Part shown: piece after piece, positions 1-6,229 of the stretch | Position numbering within the stretch: the first letter of the stretch is position 1 | Layout: each line of letters begins with the position of its first letter | Source: Gammaproteobacteria bacterium | GTDB taxonomy: Bacteria > Pseudomonadota > Gammaproteobacteria > DSM-16500 | NCBI GenBank assembly: GCA_013287235.1 | Contig: JABDEF010000051.1 | Span: forward strand, 1 to 10,556 | DNA length: 10,556 bases | Direction of reading: 5' to 3' | Program-made: the position numbers and the translations under genes | Notes under the pieces: model-generated | Told to the model about the DNA's origin: nothing | Databases searched by the model: none | Seen by the model: only the letters and a program-made list of their open reading frames with translations

Positions 1-479
1 CGTTCTAAAATAACAAAACTATAAGAATATATATTCTCCTCATCCGCCGTATGATCGATACGCTCCACTTCATGCCAAATGGTTTTATCTAATTCCGGAA
101 AAAATGCATCTCCTTCAAATGTATGATGGATTTCTGTCAAATAAATACATTGGACTTCCGGTAATAATTGTTGATAAAGCATTGCACCACCAATAATAAA
201 AACTTCTTCACTATAAGAAGCCGCGGAGAGTGCCGTCTCAATAGAGTTAACTACCACACACCCCGGCGCTTGAAAAGTGGCGTCACGTGTAATCACGACA
301 TTACAACGATCTGGCAGCGCTCGTCCAATCGATTCATAAGTGTTTCTCCCCATGATGATAGGGTGTCCGATGGTGATTTTTTTAAAATGTCTTAAATCAG
401 CAGGCAAATGCCACGGAAGTTTATTTTGAAATCCAATCACTCGATTTTTTGACATTGCACAAATAGCTGAAAGAAGCAT
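1..479 (-). CDS. folA: Dihydrofolate reductase, 3' end cut by window edge
   Basis: Reduces 7,8-dihydrofolate to tetrahydrofolate with NADPH in the cytosol, for thymidylate and one-carbon metabolism. The reading frame is visible only on the minus strand: 159 complete codons from ATG at 479 run off the left edge. Compared with E. coli FolA as I remember it, the order of motifs is complete: the N-terminal strand with A8, W23, catalytic D28 in LPADL, the MGRNTYESIG loop (43-52), R58 after LPD, the IIGGAMLYQQ NADPH loop, YLTEI, and a C-terminal SYSFVILER stretch. E. coli FolA ends at about this point, so only the last codon or two should be missing. A GTAAGGAA Shine-Dalgarno lies about 9 nt upstream of the ATG, which supports this start. 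It is transcribed divergently from the GHKL gene. Identity is secure; this is an ordinary chromosomal FolA, not an obvious resistance variant. Confidence 0.95.
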   Translation of the reverse strand, partial: MLLSAICAMSKNRVIGFQNKLPWHLPADLRHFKKITIGHPIIMGRNTYESIGRALPDRCNVVITRDATFQAPGCVVVNSIETALSAASYSEEVFIIGGAMLYQQLLPEVQCIYLTEIHHTFEGDAFFPELDKTIWHEVERIDHTADEENIYSYSFVILE

Positions 480-557
480 ACAAAAATTCCTTACAATTAT
501 TTTTTATCTGTGATCTACTATAAAAAACATTCTTAATATAACACATTAAAATAGTTA

Positions 558-701
558 GGGCTTGCTTACAATTCGCTAGGGTGCGTCAAAAAACCTCAAT
601 ATTCGAGCATCGCAGCGCAGTTTATGCGTGTTGGTAAATGAGTCGCGAAACACAGAATATCGAGGCTTTTTTGCCCAGCATAGTAGAATTGTAAACAGCC
701 C
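558..701. repeat. 144-bp imperfect palindrome (MITE-like or REP-like)
   Basis: The element opens with GGGCT and closes with AGCCC. Its left arm (about 558-606) and the reverse complement of its right arm (about 653-701) share the blocks TTACAATTC and CAAAAAA.CCTC.ATATTC in the same order, with small indels between. The centre (about 607-652) is CG-rich and not clearly paired. No ORF is carried. It fills most of the gap between divergent folA and the GHKL gene, and it ends 5 nt before the GHKL gene's Shine-Dalgarno. A non-autonomous palindromic element is the best reading; copy number cannot be seen from one window. Confidence 0.7.
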
Positions 702-718
702 GTAGAAGGAGTTAAACC

Positions 719-1594
719 ATGTTTTTAATAACTTGTCAGTTTAATCAATTTCAAATGGACTATTCTATTAAAAATCTAAAAGAAAGATATCTCGATTTTG
801 CACGTAGTATTACAGCATCACTTCGACACAGTTTGCAATCCATTAAAACTCGACTACATAAAGAAATAGGTGAAGACATTGCAAAAAAAATCGGGGAATC
901 TGCTGCATTTGTTGTTTTAGAGCAAAACATGTCTGAATATGTGCATAATACCATTGATGCAGCCATATCACATTCTTTAAATCTACAAAATCAAGAAATT
1001 CGTATTCAAATCCCGAAAACAATCCATCAAAAAAATACCGTAAAAATTCGCTACACAGATACTGCAGGCGGTTTTTCACTAAAATTTATGGAAGGAAAAT
1101 CGTTGATAGATTATTTTTATGATAAATTATGGGAAAAAAGAATTAGTGTTGAAACCGATAAAAAATTTGAGAGTGGTTTTACATTTTTAGGAGGCTTCGG
1201 TTTCGCTTTATCACAAACATGTCGATTTTTGAAAAAAAATAATGGCGCGTTAAAATTAAAAAATAAAGAAAGTGGTGCTGAATTAATTTTTATTTCACCC
1301 GCAAGACCAGAAAATCGAAAACCCAGTTTCAATAATTTTAGAAATATGGATAATAGTGATGAAGTCGCTGATATTAATTCCGCATGTCATCCCTTAAAAA
1401 AATTAAGCTTATCGATTCCCTCTCGAAAAATCCAATTATCTCATCTTGTTCCAACACCCGAAAATGCTTCGAGCACAGACTCGATCATCACACCTTTGGG
1501 TTCTCCTTTTGGGTTTTTTCGACAATCTCCAAAGGAATTGGAAGATTCTTTAGCACAGCAACCATTGCAAAAAATAGAAATTGCGTTAAAATAA
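719..1594 (+). CDS. Stand-alone GHKL (HATPase_c-like) domain protein
   Basis: A 291-residue protein with the ATP-binding motifs of the GHKL superfamily (histidine kinases, gyrase B, Hsp90, MutL) and no other recognisable domain. The N box is E73-x3-N77-x2-D80-A81. A G1-type box is DTAGG at 114-118. A G2-type box is GGFGFALSQ at 158-166, followed by NGALKLKNKESGAEL, which matches the strand-loop-strand that closes histidine-kinase ATPase domains. I see no DHp helix with a phosphoacceptor His, no transmembrane segment and no receiver domain. Residues 1-65 are helical and charged. Residues about 196-291 are Ser/Pro/Asn-rich and probably disordered. The start is supported by AAGGAG 7 nt before the ATG. 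A LysR-type gene begins 29 nt downstream, so the two are probably one transcript. The fold is fairly sure. The role is unknown: an orphan kinase module, an anti-sigma-like kinase or a host-directed protein are all possible. Confidence 0.75.
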   Translation: MFLITCQFNQFQMDYSIKNLKERYLDFARSITASLRHSLQSIKTRLHKEIGEDIAKKIGESAAFVVLEQNMSEYVHNTIDAAISHSLNLQNQEIRIQIPKTIHQKNTVKIRYTDTAGGFSLKFMEGKSLIDYFYDKLWEKRISVETDKKFESGFTFLGGFGFALSQTCRFLKKNNGALKLKNKESGAELIFISPARPENRKPSFNNFRNMDNSDEVADINSACHPLKKLSLSIPSRKIQLSHLVPTPENASSTDSIITPLGSPFGFFRQSPKELEDSLAQQPLQKIEIALK

Positions 1595-1623
1595 CACAGA
1601 ACAATGCACAAAAGGTCTTTTTA

Positions 1624-2472
1624 ATGCTCCCCTCAGCGTCCGATTTACAATATTTCCTTGAAGCATCCAGCACCCTCAATCTTTCACGTGCATCCGAAAG
1701 ATTGGGTATTAGCCAACCCTCTTTAAGTCTTGCTATTCGAAGGTTAGAAAACATGCTCGGCATAGCGCTTTTTATTCGTCATAAAAACGGTGTATCCCTC
1801 ACCCCTTCCGGAAAACAACTGGTATTACATGCAAGACAGTTATTACAAACATGGGAAAATACCAAATCCGAAGTGCTAGCATCAGAACAGGAAGTTCAAG
1901 GATTTGTGACGCTAGGATGTCCCACCGCCATTGCGATTTATATGGTTTCTGGATTTTTAGCGGAATTACTTGAAAATCATCCCAAATTAGAAATCCATTT
2001 AAAACATGATATTTCACGCAACATCACAGAACGTGTGATTCAATCTTCTATCGATATTGGTATCGTCATCAATCCGATCAAACATCCTGATCTCATTATA
2101 CGAAAACTTCGCAATGATGAATTTTCTTTTTGGATCAGTGAACCACACAAAAAAACCCAAGATATTTTTTTATGTAATCCAACACTCACTCAAACCGATA
2201 TACTTTTAAAAAAATGTAAAAAAGCAGGTATTTCAACGAAGCGTATACTCACCATGGATAGTTTAGAAGTCATTGCCTGTTTAACCGCGCAGGGATGCGG
2301 CATCGGCATCATACCTGAATGTATTGCAAAATATTTATATCCGAATAAATTAAAACGATTGATGAAAATGCCTTTTCACATGGATGAGCTCTGCATGATT
2401 TATCGTAGCGAAAATCGTAATGTGCGGGCGATTCAGGAAATTATAAATACGATTAAGAAATTTTATAATTAA
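1624..2472 (+). CDS. LysR-family transcriptional regulator
   Basis: A 282-residue DNA-binding regulator. The N-terminal winged helix-turn-helix is at about 5-65: LQYFLEASSTLNLSRASERL, then GISQPSLSLAIRRLE, then the wing GVSLTPSG. This is the standard LysR layout. Residues about 90-280 form the periplasmic-binding-protein-like effector domain, with a linker helix between. LysR proteins act as tetramers and respond to a small ligand; neither ligand nor target can be read from the sequence. The open frame extends upstream to 1384, but that part lies inside the GHKL gene in another frame. The ATG at 1624 has AAAGGT 8 nt before it and gives the normal LysR N-terminus, so I chose it. LysR genes often control a divergent neighbour; here the upstream neighbour is co-directional, so the target may lie elsewhere. 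The length is slightly short for the family (usually about 290-310). Confidence 0.93.
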   Translation: MLPSASDLQYFLEASSTLNLSRASERLGISQPSLSLAIRRLENMLGIALFIRHKNGVSLTPSGKQLVLHARQLLQTWENTKSEVLASEQEVQGFVTLGCPTAIAIYMVSGFLAELLENHPKLEIHLKHDISRNITERVIQSSIDIGIVINPIKHPDLIIRKLRNDEFSFWISEPHKKTQDIFLCNPTLTQTDILLKKCKKAGISTKRILTMDSLEVIACLTAQGCGIGIIPECIAKYLYPNKLKRLMKMPFHMDELCMIYRSENRNVRAIQEIINTIKKFYN

Positions 2473-2475
2473 TCT

Positions 2476-2510
2476 ATGCCATGCCAGCATGCTTTAAGCT
2501 AGCATGACAT
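2476..2510 (-). terminator. Hairpin between convergent genes, read best on minus strand
   Basis: The arms 2476-2488 and 2498-2510 pair over 13 positions with a 9-nt loop. Read as minus-strand RNA all positions pair, two of them G-U; read as plus-strand RNA those two become C-A mismatches. The structure therefore suits the minus-strand PTPS-like gene, whose stop is 4 nt away. It may also end the LysR transcript. The downstream tract is AT-rich but has no clean U-run. The arm core CATGCCAGC recurs in the hairpin at 3022-3068. Confidence 0.5.
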
Positions 2511-2513
2511 AAA

Positions 2514-3011
2514 TTACAGTATTAAACTTGCTTCTGCAGTATATCCCGGCCCATTTGAAACCTTGACCGTCATCGATTGTATTGAATCTTTTTTTAATTC
2601 TTCAGGATGTTTTGTTAATTCTGACAAAAACCAATGGGATAATTCTTCAATTGTCACATTATGAATGGGTAAAATAACCACATCACGTTTTAAAAATGGA
2701 ATACGTTCCTGATTAAAATGTGCAAACCACATATCACCTGCATCTTCTAACTTGAGGTAAGGTGATTGACTCGGCAACAAAAAATGTCGATTTAATCTTT
2801 CGCAGAGTGCGCGTAATTTCTTTTTGAAAAGACGATAATCAAATGCTAAACCATTTTCATTGATCAACACGTGAAATGCGACATGAACATAATAATTATG
2901 ACCGTGCAAGTCTTCGCGATCCGTGGCAGAAAAAATGGTAAAATGTCCAGCACAAAATCCGAGCTCTTCTTTATGTATTTCAACAATCGATGACTTCACT
3001 GAACACCCCAT
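2514..3011 (-). CDS. PTPS/QueD-superfamily protein, PTPS-III-like motif
   Basis: A member of the 6-pyruvoyl-tetrahydropterin synthase superfamily, 165 residues from ATG 3011. Members act on dihydroneopterin triphosphate or dihydroneopterin in tetrahydropterin, queuosine or folate synthesis. The zinc ligands are visible: H23 in FCAGHF, and H36 and H38 in LHGH. The QueD catalytic Cys (CxxxHGH) is absent; its place is R32, followed by E33, giving ExxHGH. I recall that pattern from folate-type PTPS-III enzymes that replace FolB. NVTIEELSHW (118-127) matches the QueD region NPTSEVLAKW. Two expected features are changed: the catalytic Asp-His pair appears as N74-R75, and the substrate-binding Glu near the C-terminus falls on V151 or N153. 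The frame opens as far as 3068, but that extension is coded by a palindrome, so I reject it. GTG at 2999, with GGGG 6 nt upstream, is an alternative start. Superfamily sure; exact reaction uncertain. Confidence 0.85.
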   Translation of the reverse strand: MGCSVKSSIVEIHKEELGFCAGHFTIFSATDREDLHGHNYYVHVAFHVLINENGLAFDYRLFKKKLRALCERLNRHFLLPSQSPYLKLEDAGDMWFAHFNQERIPFLKRDVVILPIHNVTIEELSHWFLSELTKHPEELKKDSIQSMTVKVSNGPGYTAEASLIL

Positions 3012-3021
3012 AAAAAAATTT

Positions 3022-3068
3022 TTGTCATGCCAGCCCCGTCTAAAAGCATGACGGGGCTGCCATGACAA
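3022..3068. repeat. 19-bp-stem hairpin repeat upstream of PTPS-like gene
   Basis: The arms 3022-3040 and 3050-3068 are complementary with a single mismatch, around a 9-nt loop. The stem is GC-rich (CCAGCCCCGTC). Read on the minus strand the stem is followed within 5 nt by seven U and then directly by the PTPS-like start codon. It therefore resembles an intrinsic terminator or attenuator placed just before that gene. It shares CATGCCAGC and CATGACA with the hairpin at 2476-2510, so both are probably members of one dispersed palindrome family. Any regulatory role is inference. Confidence 0.75.
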
Positions 3069-3101
3069 TTAACGAACATTATATCCTAAAATTATATTTT
3101 A

Positions 3102-3130
3102 TTGACACCGGAATTATTCCTTGGTATTTG
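3102..3130 (+). promoter_or_regulatory. Candidate sigma70 promoter of the carrier-like gene
   Basis: A perfect -35 TTGACA lies at 3102-3107. A 17-nt spacer separates it from TATTTG at 3125-3130, which matches -10 only partly but has an upstream TG (TGG before TAT), as in extended -10 promoters. Transcription would begin near 3137 and leave a leader of about 45 nt before ATG 3184. The pattern also argues against translation starting at the TTG at 3121, which lies within the promoter. Found by eye only. Confidence 0.5.
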
Positions 3131-3183
3131 TTATACCTATTCTATGCATAGCAGCATTTAATATAAAAACAAGGAACTTTTCT

Positions 3184-4098
3184 ATGCAATCTTCAAAGTC
3201 TACACCCACGATTTTCGAACGTTTGAAAAAAACTATTGAGAATAACCAGAATGAAATAAAAGCAACCACAGTGGGAGCCACTGCAAGACTTGTATTGGGT
3301 CATCCTATCGATACCGCAGGTAGCCGCGTCAAGGTCAGTCATATGCCTTTCTACAATTTTAAGCTTCCCTACACCTACAATAGGACGCATTTAAATCAAA
3401 TCATCTTTAGCGATGCTATTAATAAAGGTTCATATGCCAAAATTTGCTCGCTTTATCAAGGCATTTACCCGGCGACCATTAATAGAGGAATACATATGGG
3501 TAGCATGGTTTTGCAACGCAAAATTGAAAAGACTCTTCGAGACAAGGAAGAATTGACGCCAAAAGAAGCAGGCTTCGCAACCGCGCTTGGCTTAGGCACC
3601 CTCACGGCCGTCGTCGTTGCCAAATATAACCAACGTAAAGTGACCCTGCAATTAAAAACACCCTGGGTACACCCTTACGCATCTCTTCCCCCGACTATCT
3701 ACAGAAATTTCACTTGGTTTTTGACAAAGTCGATTATTTCATCCCCGATTGAAAATCTTCTTTTAAAAAAAGGCTTGTTTGGATCAAAAATGCAAATAGA
3801 ATCCAATGAAACACAAAAAGATATTGCGGATTTTATCGCATCTTGCACAGGGAGCGCTTTTTCCATTCCTTTAGATAGAGTAAAAACCTTGATACAAGCA
3901 GGAAAACTGCCTAGAGGAACCATGCATGGATTACTTCACATTATTGAAAAAGAAGGTTACAAAGCATTATTTCGTGGGTCACCCATAGAACTTTCGCTGC
4001 AGTGTCTTGGGTTTGCTATTTTTTATGCGACGCGGGATTTGTTTTTGAGGCATGAGGAAGAAAAACACGCTCATGCTCACCCAACCCTCTCCCGCTGA
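3184..4098 (+). CDS. Mitochondrial-carrier-family-like protein (bacterial)
   Basis: A 304-residue protein with the three-repeat plan of the mitochondrial carrier family, otherwise almost wholly eukaryotic; about 280-330 residues is normal. Repeat 3 is clearest: PLDRVKTLIQAG at 229-240 fits PxDxxKxxxQ, then GYKALFRGSPIE (258-269) fits the usual G-x-x-aLfrG-P segment. Repeat 1 has HPIDTAGSRVK (40-50), with the basic residue at P+5 replaced by G46 but R48 kept, and SLYQGIYPA (89-97). Repeat 2 is degenerate: K147-Y-N-Q-R-K152-V-T-L-Q156 keeps the Lys and Gln but lacks Pro and the acidic residue. Hydrophobic helices surround each motif. The Legionella pneumophila effector LncP is a known bacterial carrier of this family. 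ATG 3184 is chosen because AAGGA lies 8 nt upstream and a promoter precedes it. The C-terminus has an EEEK cluster and ends inside a palindrome. The substrate cannot be inferred; the family call is strong, secretion into a host is inference. Confidence 0.85.
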   Translation: MQSSKSTPTIFERLKKTIENNQNEIKATTVGATARLVLGHPIDTAGSRVKVSHMPFYNFKLPYTYNRTHLNQIIFSDAINKGSYAKICSLYQGIYPATINRGIHMGSMVLQRKIEKTLRDKEELTPKEAGFATALGLGTLTAVVVAKYNQRKVTLQLKTPWVHPYASLPPTIYRNFTWFLTKSIISSPIENLLLKKGLFGSKMQIESNETQKDIADFIASCTGSAFSIPLDRVKTLIQAGKLPRGTMHGLLHIIEKEGYKALFRGSPIELSLQCLGFAIFYATRDLFLRHEEEKHAHAHPTLSR

Positions 4099-4146
4099 TA
4101 GAGCTGTGTATTTCAATCAGTTGAGTGCGGGAGAGGGTTGGGTGAG
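4076..4146. repeat. 20-bp inverted repeat overlapping the carrier gene stop
   Basis: The arms 4076-4095 and 4127-4146 (CTCACCCAACCCTCTCCCGC and its complement) pair perfectly around a 31-nt centre. The left arm codes the last residues of the carrier-like protein, and the TGA at 4096-4098 is the first triplet after it. On the other side the minus-strand methyltransferase gene ends at 4159, so the palindrome sits between convergent genes and could terminate both. There is no U-tract right after the arms. The CCCTCTCCC core resembles palindromes seen in many proteobacteria. Confidence 0.75.
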
Positions 4147-4158
4147 GGGTGAAGGTAT

Positions 4159-5289
4159 TCATAAATCCCTACGTCGATCTTGAAATTGAAAACCCAAAAG
4201 CTTTTCATTAAAATTTTTTCCGAGCGCAATCACTTTCATAATTTCCCCCATTCTACTTGGAAGAATAAAAGTTTTGAGCGCATCGCGTTCTTTAATGGAT
4301 AACTCTTTTGTTAAAATACCAGATGACAATAAAAAACCTGCCTGTGTGGTAAAACCTAAAAGATCTAAGAGATTATTCTCCGCAAGAGATGTAAAATCCA
4401 CATGTGCAGTCATATCCTGTAATCCCGGGAAAAATAATGGATCATCATGACGATGATGGCGATAATAACACATTAATGTTCCCATACTCCGATCCGGATG
4501 ATAATACTCTCGTCGCCCGTAACCATAATCGATAAAAAGCATGACACCTTCAGACAAACATCTGGCAAACGTGTCAATCAATGCGGGTAGCATTAAATGT
4601 AGTTCTGATTCATAATGAGAAGGTAATGCATATTCTTCGACTAACGTCGATACTTTTTCTTTTAAGCCAGGCGTCAAAGGTTTCCCAAACTGAAGTACAA
4701 AATGATCCTTACCCCAGGCAACCATCCGCTCCTTAATCACGTCATTTTCAATGCGAAATAGATGTACAGGCAATGCATCCAATACTTCATTACCCAAAAT
4801 GATTCCGCGAATGTGAACATTGTCAAGCGACTCCAACCATTGAATGCGTGATAGAATTTGAGGACAGTGAGAGGAGAACATTTCTGCTTGTCTTAAACGT
4901 AAATCAGCACTCACTTCCAAAATATAATATTTTTCCGGTAGGGATGCCCGTTTTTCTAATTCGAGTAATAAATCTTTTGCAAAACGTCCACTTCCCGCAC
5001 CCACTTCTAATATAGAAGCCTTAGGTATTTCATGGAGAACTTGTTCGCAAAAATTCGCCAGTGTGGCTGCAAATAAAGAAGATATTTCTGGCGCAGTTAC
5101 ATAATCGCCAGATTTCCCAAATTTATATTTTCCTGCGGAATAATATCCTAATCCTGGTTGGTATAATGCCATTTCCATAAACCGCGCAAAAGAAATCAAG
5201 CCGCTATTTGCCTCTATTTCAGCTTTGATATATTCACTCAATCTATCACTTAAAGCGACTTCTACTGGATCGGGACTCGGTAATTTCAT
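4159..5289 (-). CDS. SAM-dependent methyltransferase, MidA/NDUFAF7 family
   Basis: A 376-residue class I methyltransferase of the DUF185 family. The mitochondrial member NDUFAF7/MidA dimethylates an arginine of complex I subunit NDUFS2; the bacterial substrate is not established. Visible family hallmarks are the N-terminal FARFMEMALYQPGLGYYSAG (34-53), GDYVTAPEIS (61-70), the SAM-binding motif EVGAGSGRFAKDLL (95-108), and GNEVLDALPV, which matches the family's NE-x-LDALPV block. The open frame reaches 5325 through a TTG codon that overlaps the next gene's start. The ATG at 5289 gives MKLPSPDPVEV, close to the usual start of this family, so I prefer it; ATG 5298 is the alternative. Neither has a clear Shine-Dalgarno. 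It is divergent from the pteridine reductase gene, only 30 bp away, and convergent with the carrier-like gene. No obvious lesion. Confidence 0.92.
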   Translation of the reverse strand: MKLPSPDPVEVALSDRLSEYIKAEIEANSGLISFARFMEMALYQPGLGYYSAGKYKFGKSGDYVTAPEISSLFAATLANFCEQVLHEIPKASILEVGAGSGRFAKDLLLELEKRASLPEKYYILEVSADLRLRQAEMFSSHCPQILSRIQWLESLDNVHIRGIILGNEVLDALPVHLFRIENDVIKERMVAWGKDHFVLQFGKPLTPGLKEKVSTLVEEYALPSHYESELHLMLPALIDTFARCLSEGVMLFIDYGYGRREYYHPDRSMGTLMCYYRHHRHDDPLFFPGLQDMTAHVDFTSLAENNLLDLLGFTTQAGFLLSSGILTKELSIKERDALKTFILPSRMGEIMKVIALGKNFNEKLLGFQFQDRRRDL

Positions 5290-5319
5290 ATCATACATAT
5301 ATATTTTGTAAGGTGATTT

Positions 5320-6078
5320 ATGCAAAACGAAACGCTTTCATCAAAGGTGGCACTCATCACAGGTGCTGCACGTCGAATTGGCGCTGAAATAGCCTCAATT
5401 CTACATGAAAATGGCATGAATGTGGTGATTCATTATCACAATTCCGAAAAAGAAGCAGAAATGCTATGTCGTACTTTTAACGAGATTAGACCAAATTCTT
5501 GCACGCGTATCAAAGCCAATCTCTCTATCGAAAATGAATGGAAGCTCATGATTAATCATGCGATTCACACCTTTGATCGGCTAGATGTGCTGGTAAACAA
5601 TGCTTCTTTATACTATCCCACCAAAATAGAATCGGCAAATATCGAGGATTGGAATGCATTGATGAATGCAAACATAAAAGCGCCTTTTTTTCTGGCTAAG
5701 CTCGCCGCCCCTTATCTTCAAGAACATCGCGGATCCATTGTGAATATTGTGGATATTCATGGAATGAGGCCGATGAAGAATTATCCCATTTATTCTATTT
5801 CAAAAGCAGGACTACACATGTTAACTAAAGCGCTCGCGCTTGAATTGGGGCCGGATATTCGCGTCAATAGCGTATCTCCAGGACCCATTCTTTGGCCAGA
5901 GGGTGAAAATACAGTGACCGAAACGAGAAAAAAAGAAATCATAAAATTAAGCCTATTAAAACGACCCGGAAATGCGAGAGAAGTCGCAAAAGCCGTGTTG
6001 TTTTTAGTACGAGATGCAGATTTTACGACGGGTCAAGATATTATAGTCGATGGCGGCCAATCGATATTACTTTCATAA
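5320..6078 (+). CDS. Pteridine reductase, SDR family (PTR1-like)
   Basis: A 252-residue short-chain dehydrogenase/reductase that resembles pteridine reductase, which uses NADPH to reduce biopterin, dihydropterins and, in some members, dihydrofolate. The nucleotide-binding motif is TGAARRIG (14-21), with the Arg that marks NADPH-using pteridine reductases. HYHNS follows at 38-42, like the HYHRS of Leishmania PTR1. The NNAS motif is at 93-96. The catalytic residues D145, Y158 and K162 (YSISK) match the PTR1 Asp-Tyr-x3-Lys set. PGPILWPEG and the C-terminal TTGQDIIVDGGQS close the fold. ATG 5320 is preceded by TAAGGTG at good spacing. It is divergent from the MidA-type gene. Together with folA and the PTPS-like gene it places a pterin/folate theme in this region. 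A general SDR of another specificity is possible but less likely. Confidence 0.88.
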   Translation: MQNETLSSKVALITGAARRIGAEIASILHENGMNVVIHYHNSEKEAEMLCRTFNEIRPNSCTRIKANLSIENEWKLMINHAIHTFDRLDVLVNNASLYYPTKIESANIEDWNALMNANIKAPFFLAKLAAPYLQEHRGSIVNIVDIHGMRPMKNYPIYSISKAGLHMLTKALALELGPDIRVNSVSPGPILWPEGENTVTETRKKEIIKLSLLKRPGNAREVAKAVLFLVRDADFTTGQDIIVDGGQSILLS

Positions 6079-6085
6079 AGAGTTT

Positions 6086-6212
6086 GTAGGGTGGATTAGA
6101 TGCGCTTTTTGCATCGTAATCCACCGTTTTGGTGGATTACGTACACCAAGATCGACTTACTTGGGCAAGAGATCCCGTGTAAGAGCATCACGGGACGACT
6201 AATCCACCCTAC
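6086..6212. repeat. 127-bp composite palindromic element
   Basis: Perfect 14-bp terminal inverted repeats (GTAGGGTGGATTAG at 6086-6099, complement at 6199-6212) enclose two internal hairpins. One has an 11-bp stem (6115-6125 with 6131-6141, 5-nt loop). The other has a 7-bp stem (6173-6179 with 6189-6195). No ORF is inside. The element fills the gap between the reductase and the ABC operon, so it probably terminates the former or contributes leader to the latter. GTAGGGTGGATTA-type ends are common in proteobacterial intergenic repeats. Confidence 0.75.
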
Positions 6213-6229
6213 TTCATGAGAAGATAAAT

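Noticed and set aside
168..395. 75-codon plus-strand frame opposite folA
   Set aside because: It is antisense to a clear folA, has no recognisable motif and no independent support.
1384..1623. 80-codon upstream extension of the LysR frame
   Set aside because: It overlaps the GHKL gene in another frame and does not resemble LysR; ATG 1624 has a ribosome-binding site and gives the usual N-terminus.
3012..3068. N-terminal extension of the PTPS-like frame (start at 3068)
   Set aside because: The extension is translated straight through a hairpin repeat, and family members start close to the zinc-ligand region; ATG 3011 or GTG 2999 is a better start.
3121..3183. TTG start 21 codons upstream in the carrier-like frame
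   Set aside because: It lies within the candidate promoter and has no ribosome-binding site; ATG 3184 has AAGGA at 8 nt.
5290..5325. TTG start of the MidA-type gene overlapping the reductase start
   Set aside because: A rare start codon without a ribosome-binding site; ATG 5289 fits the family N-terminus.
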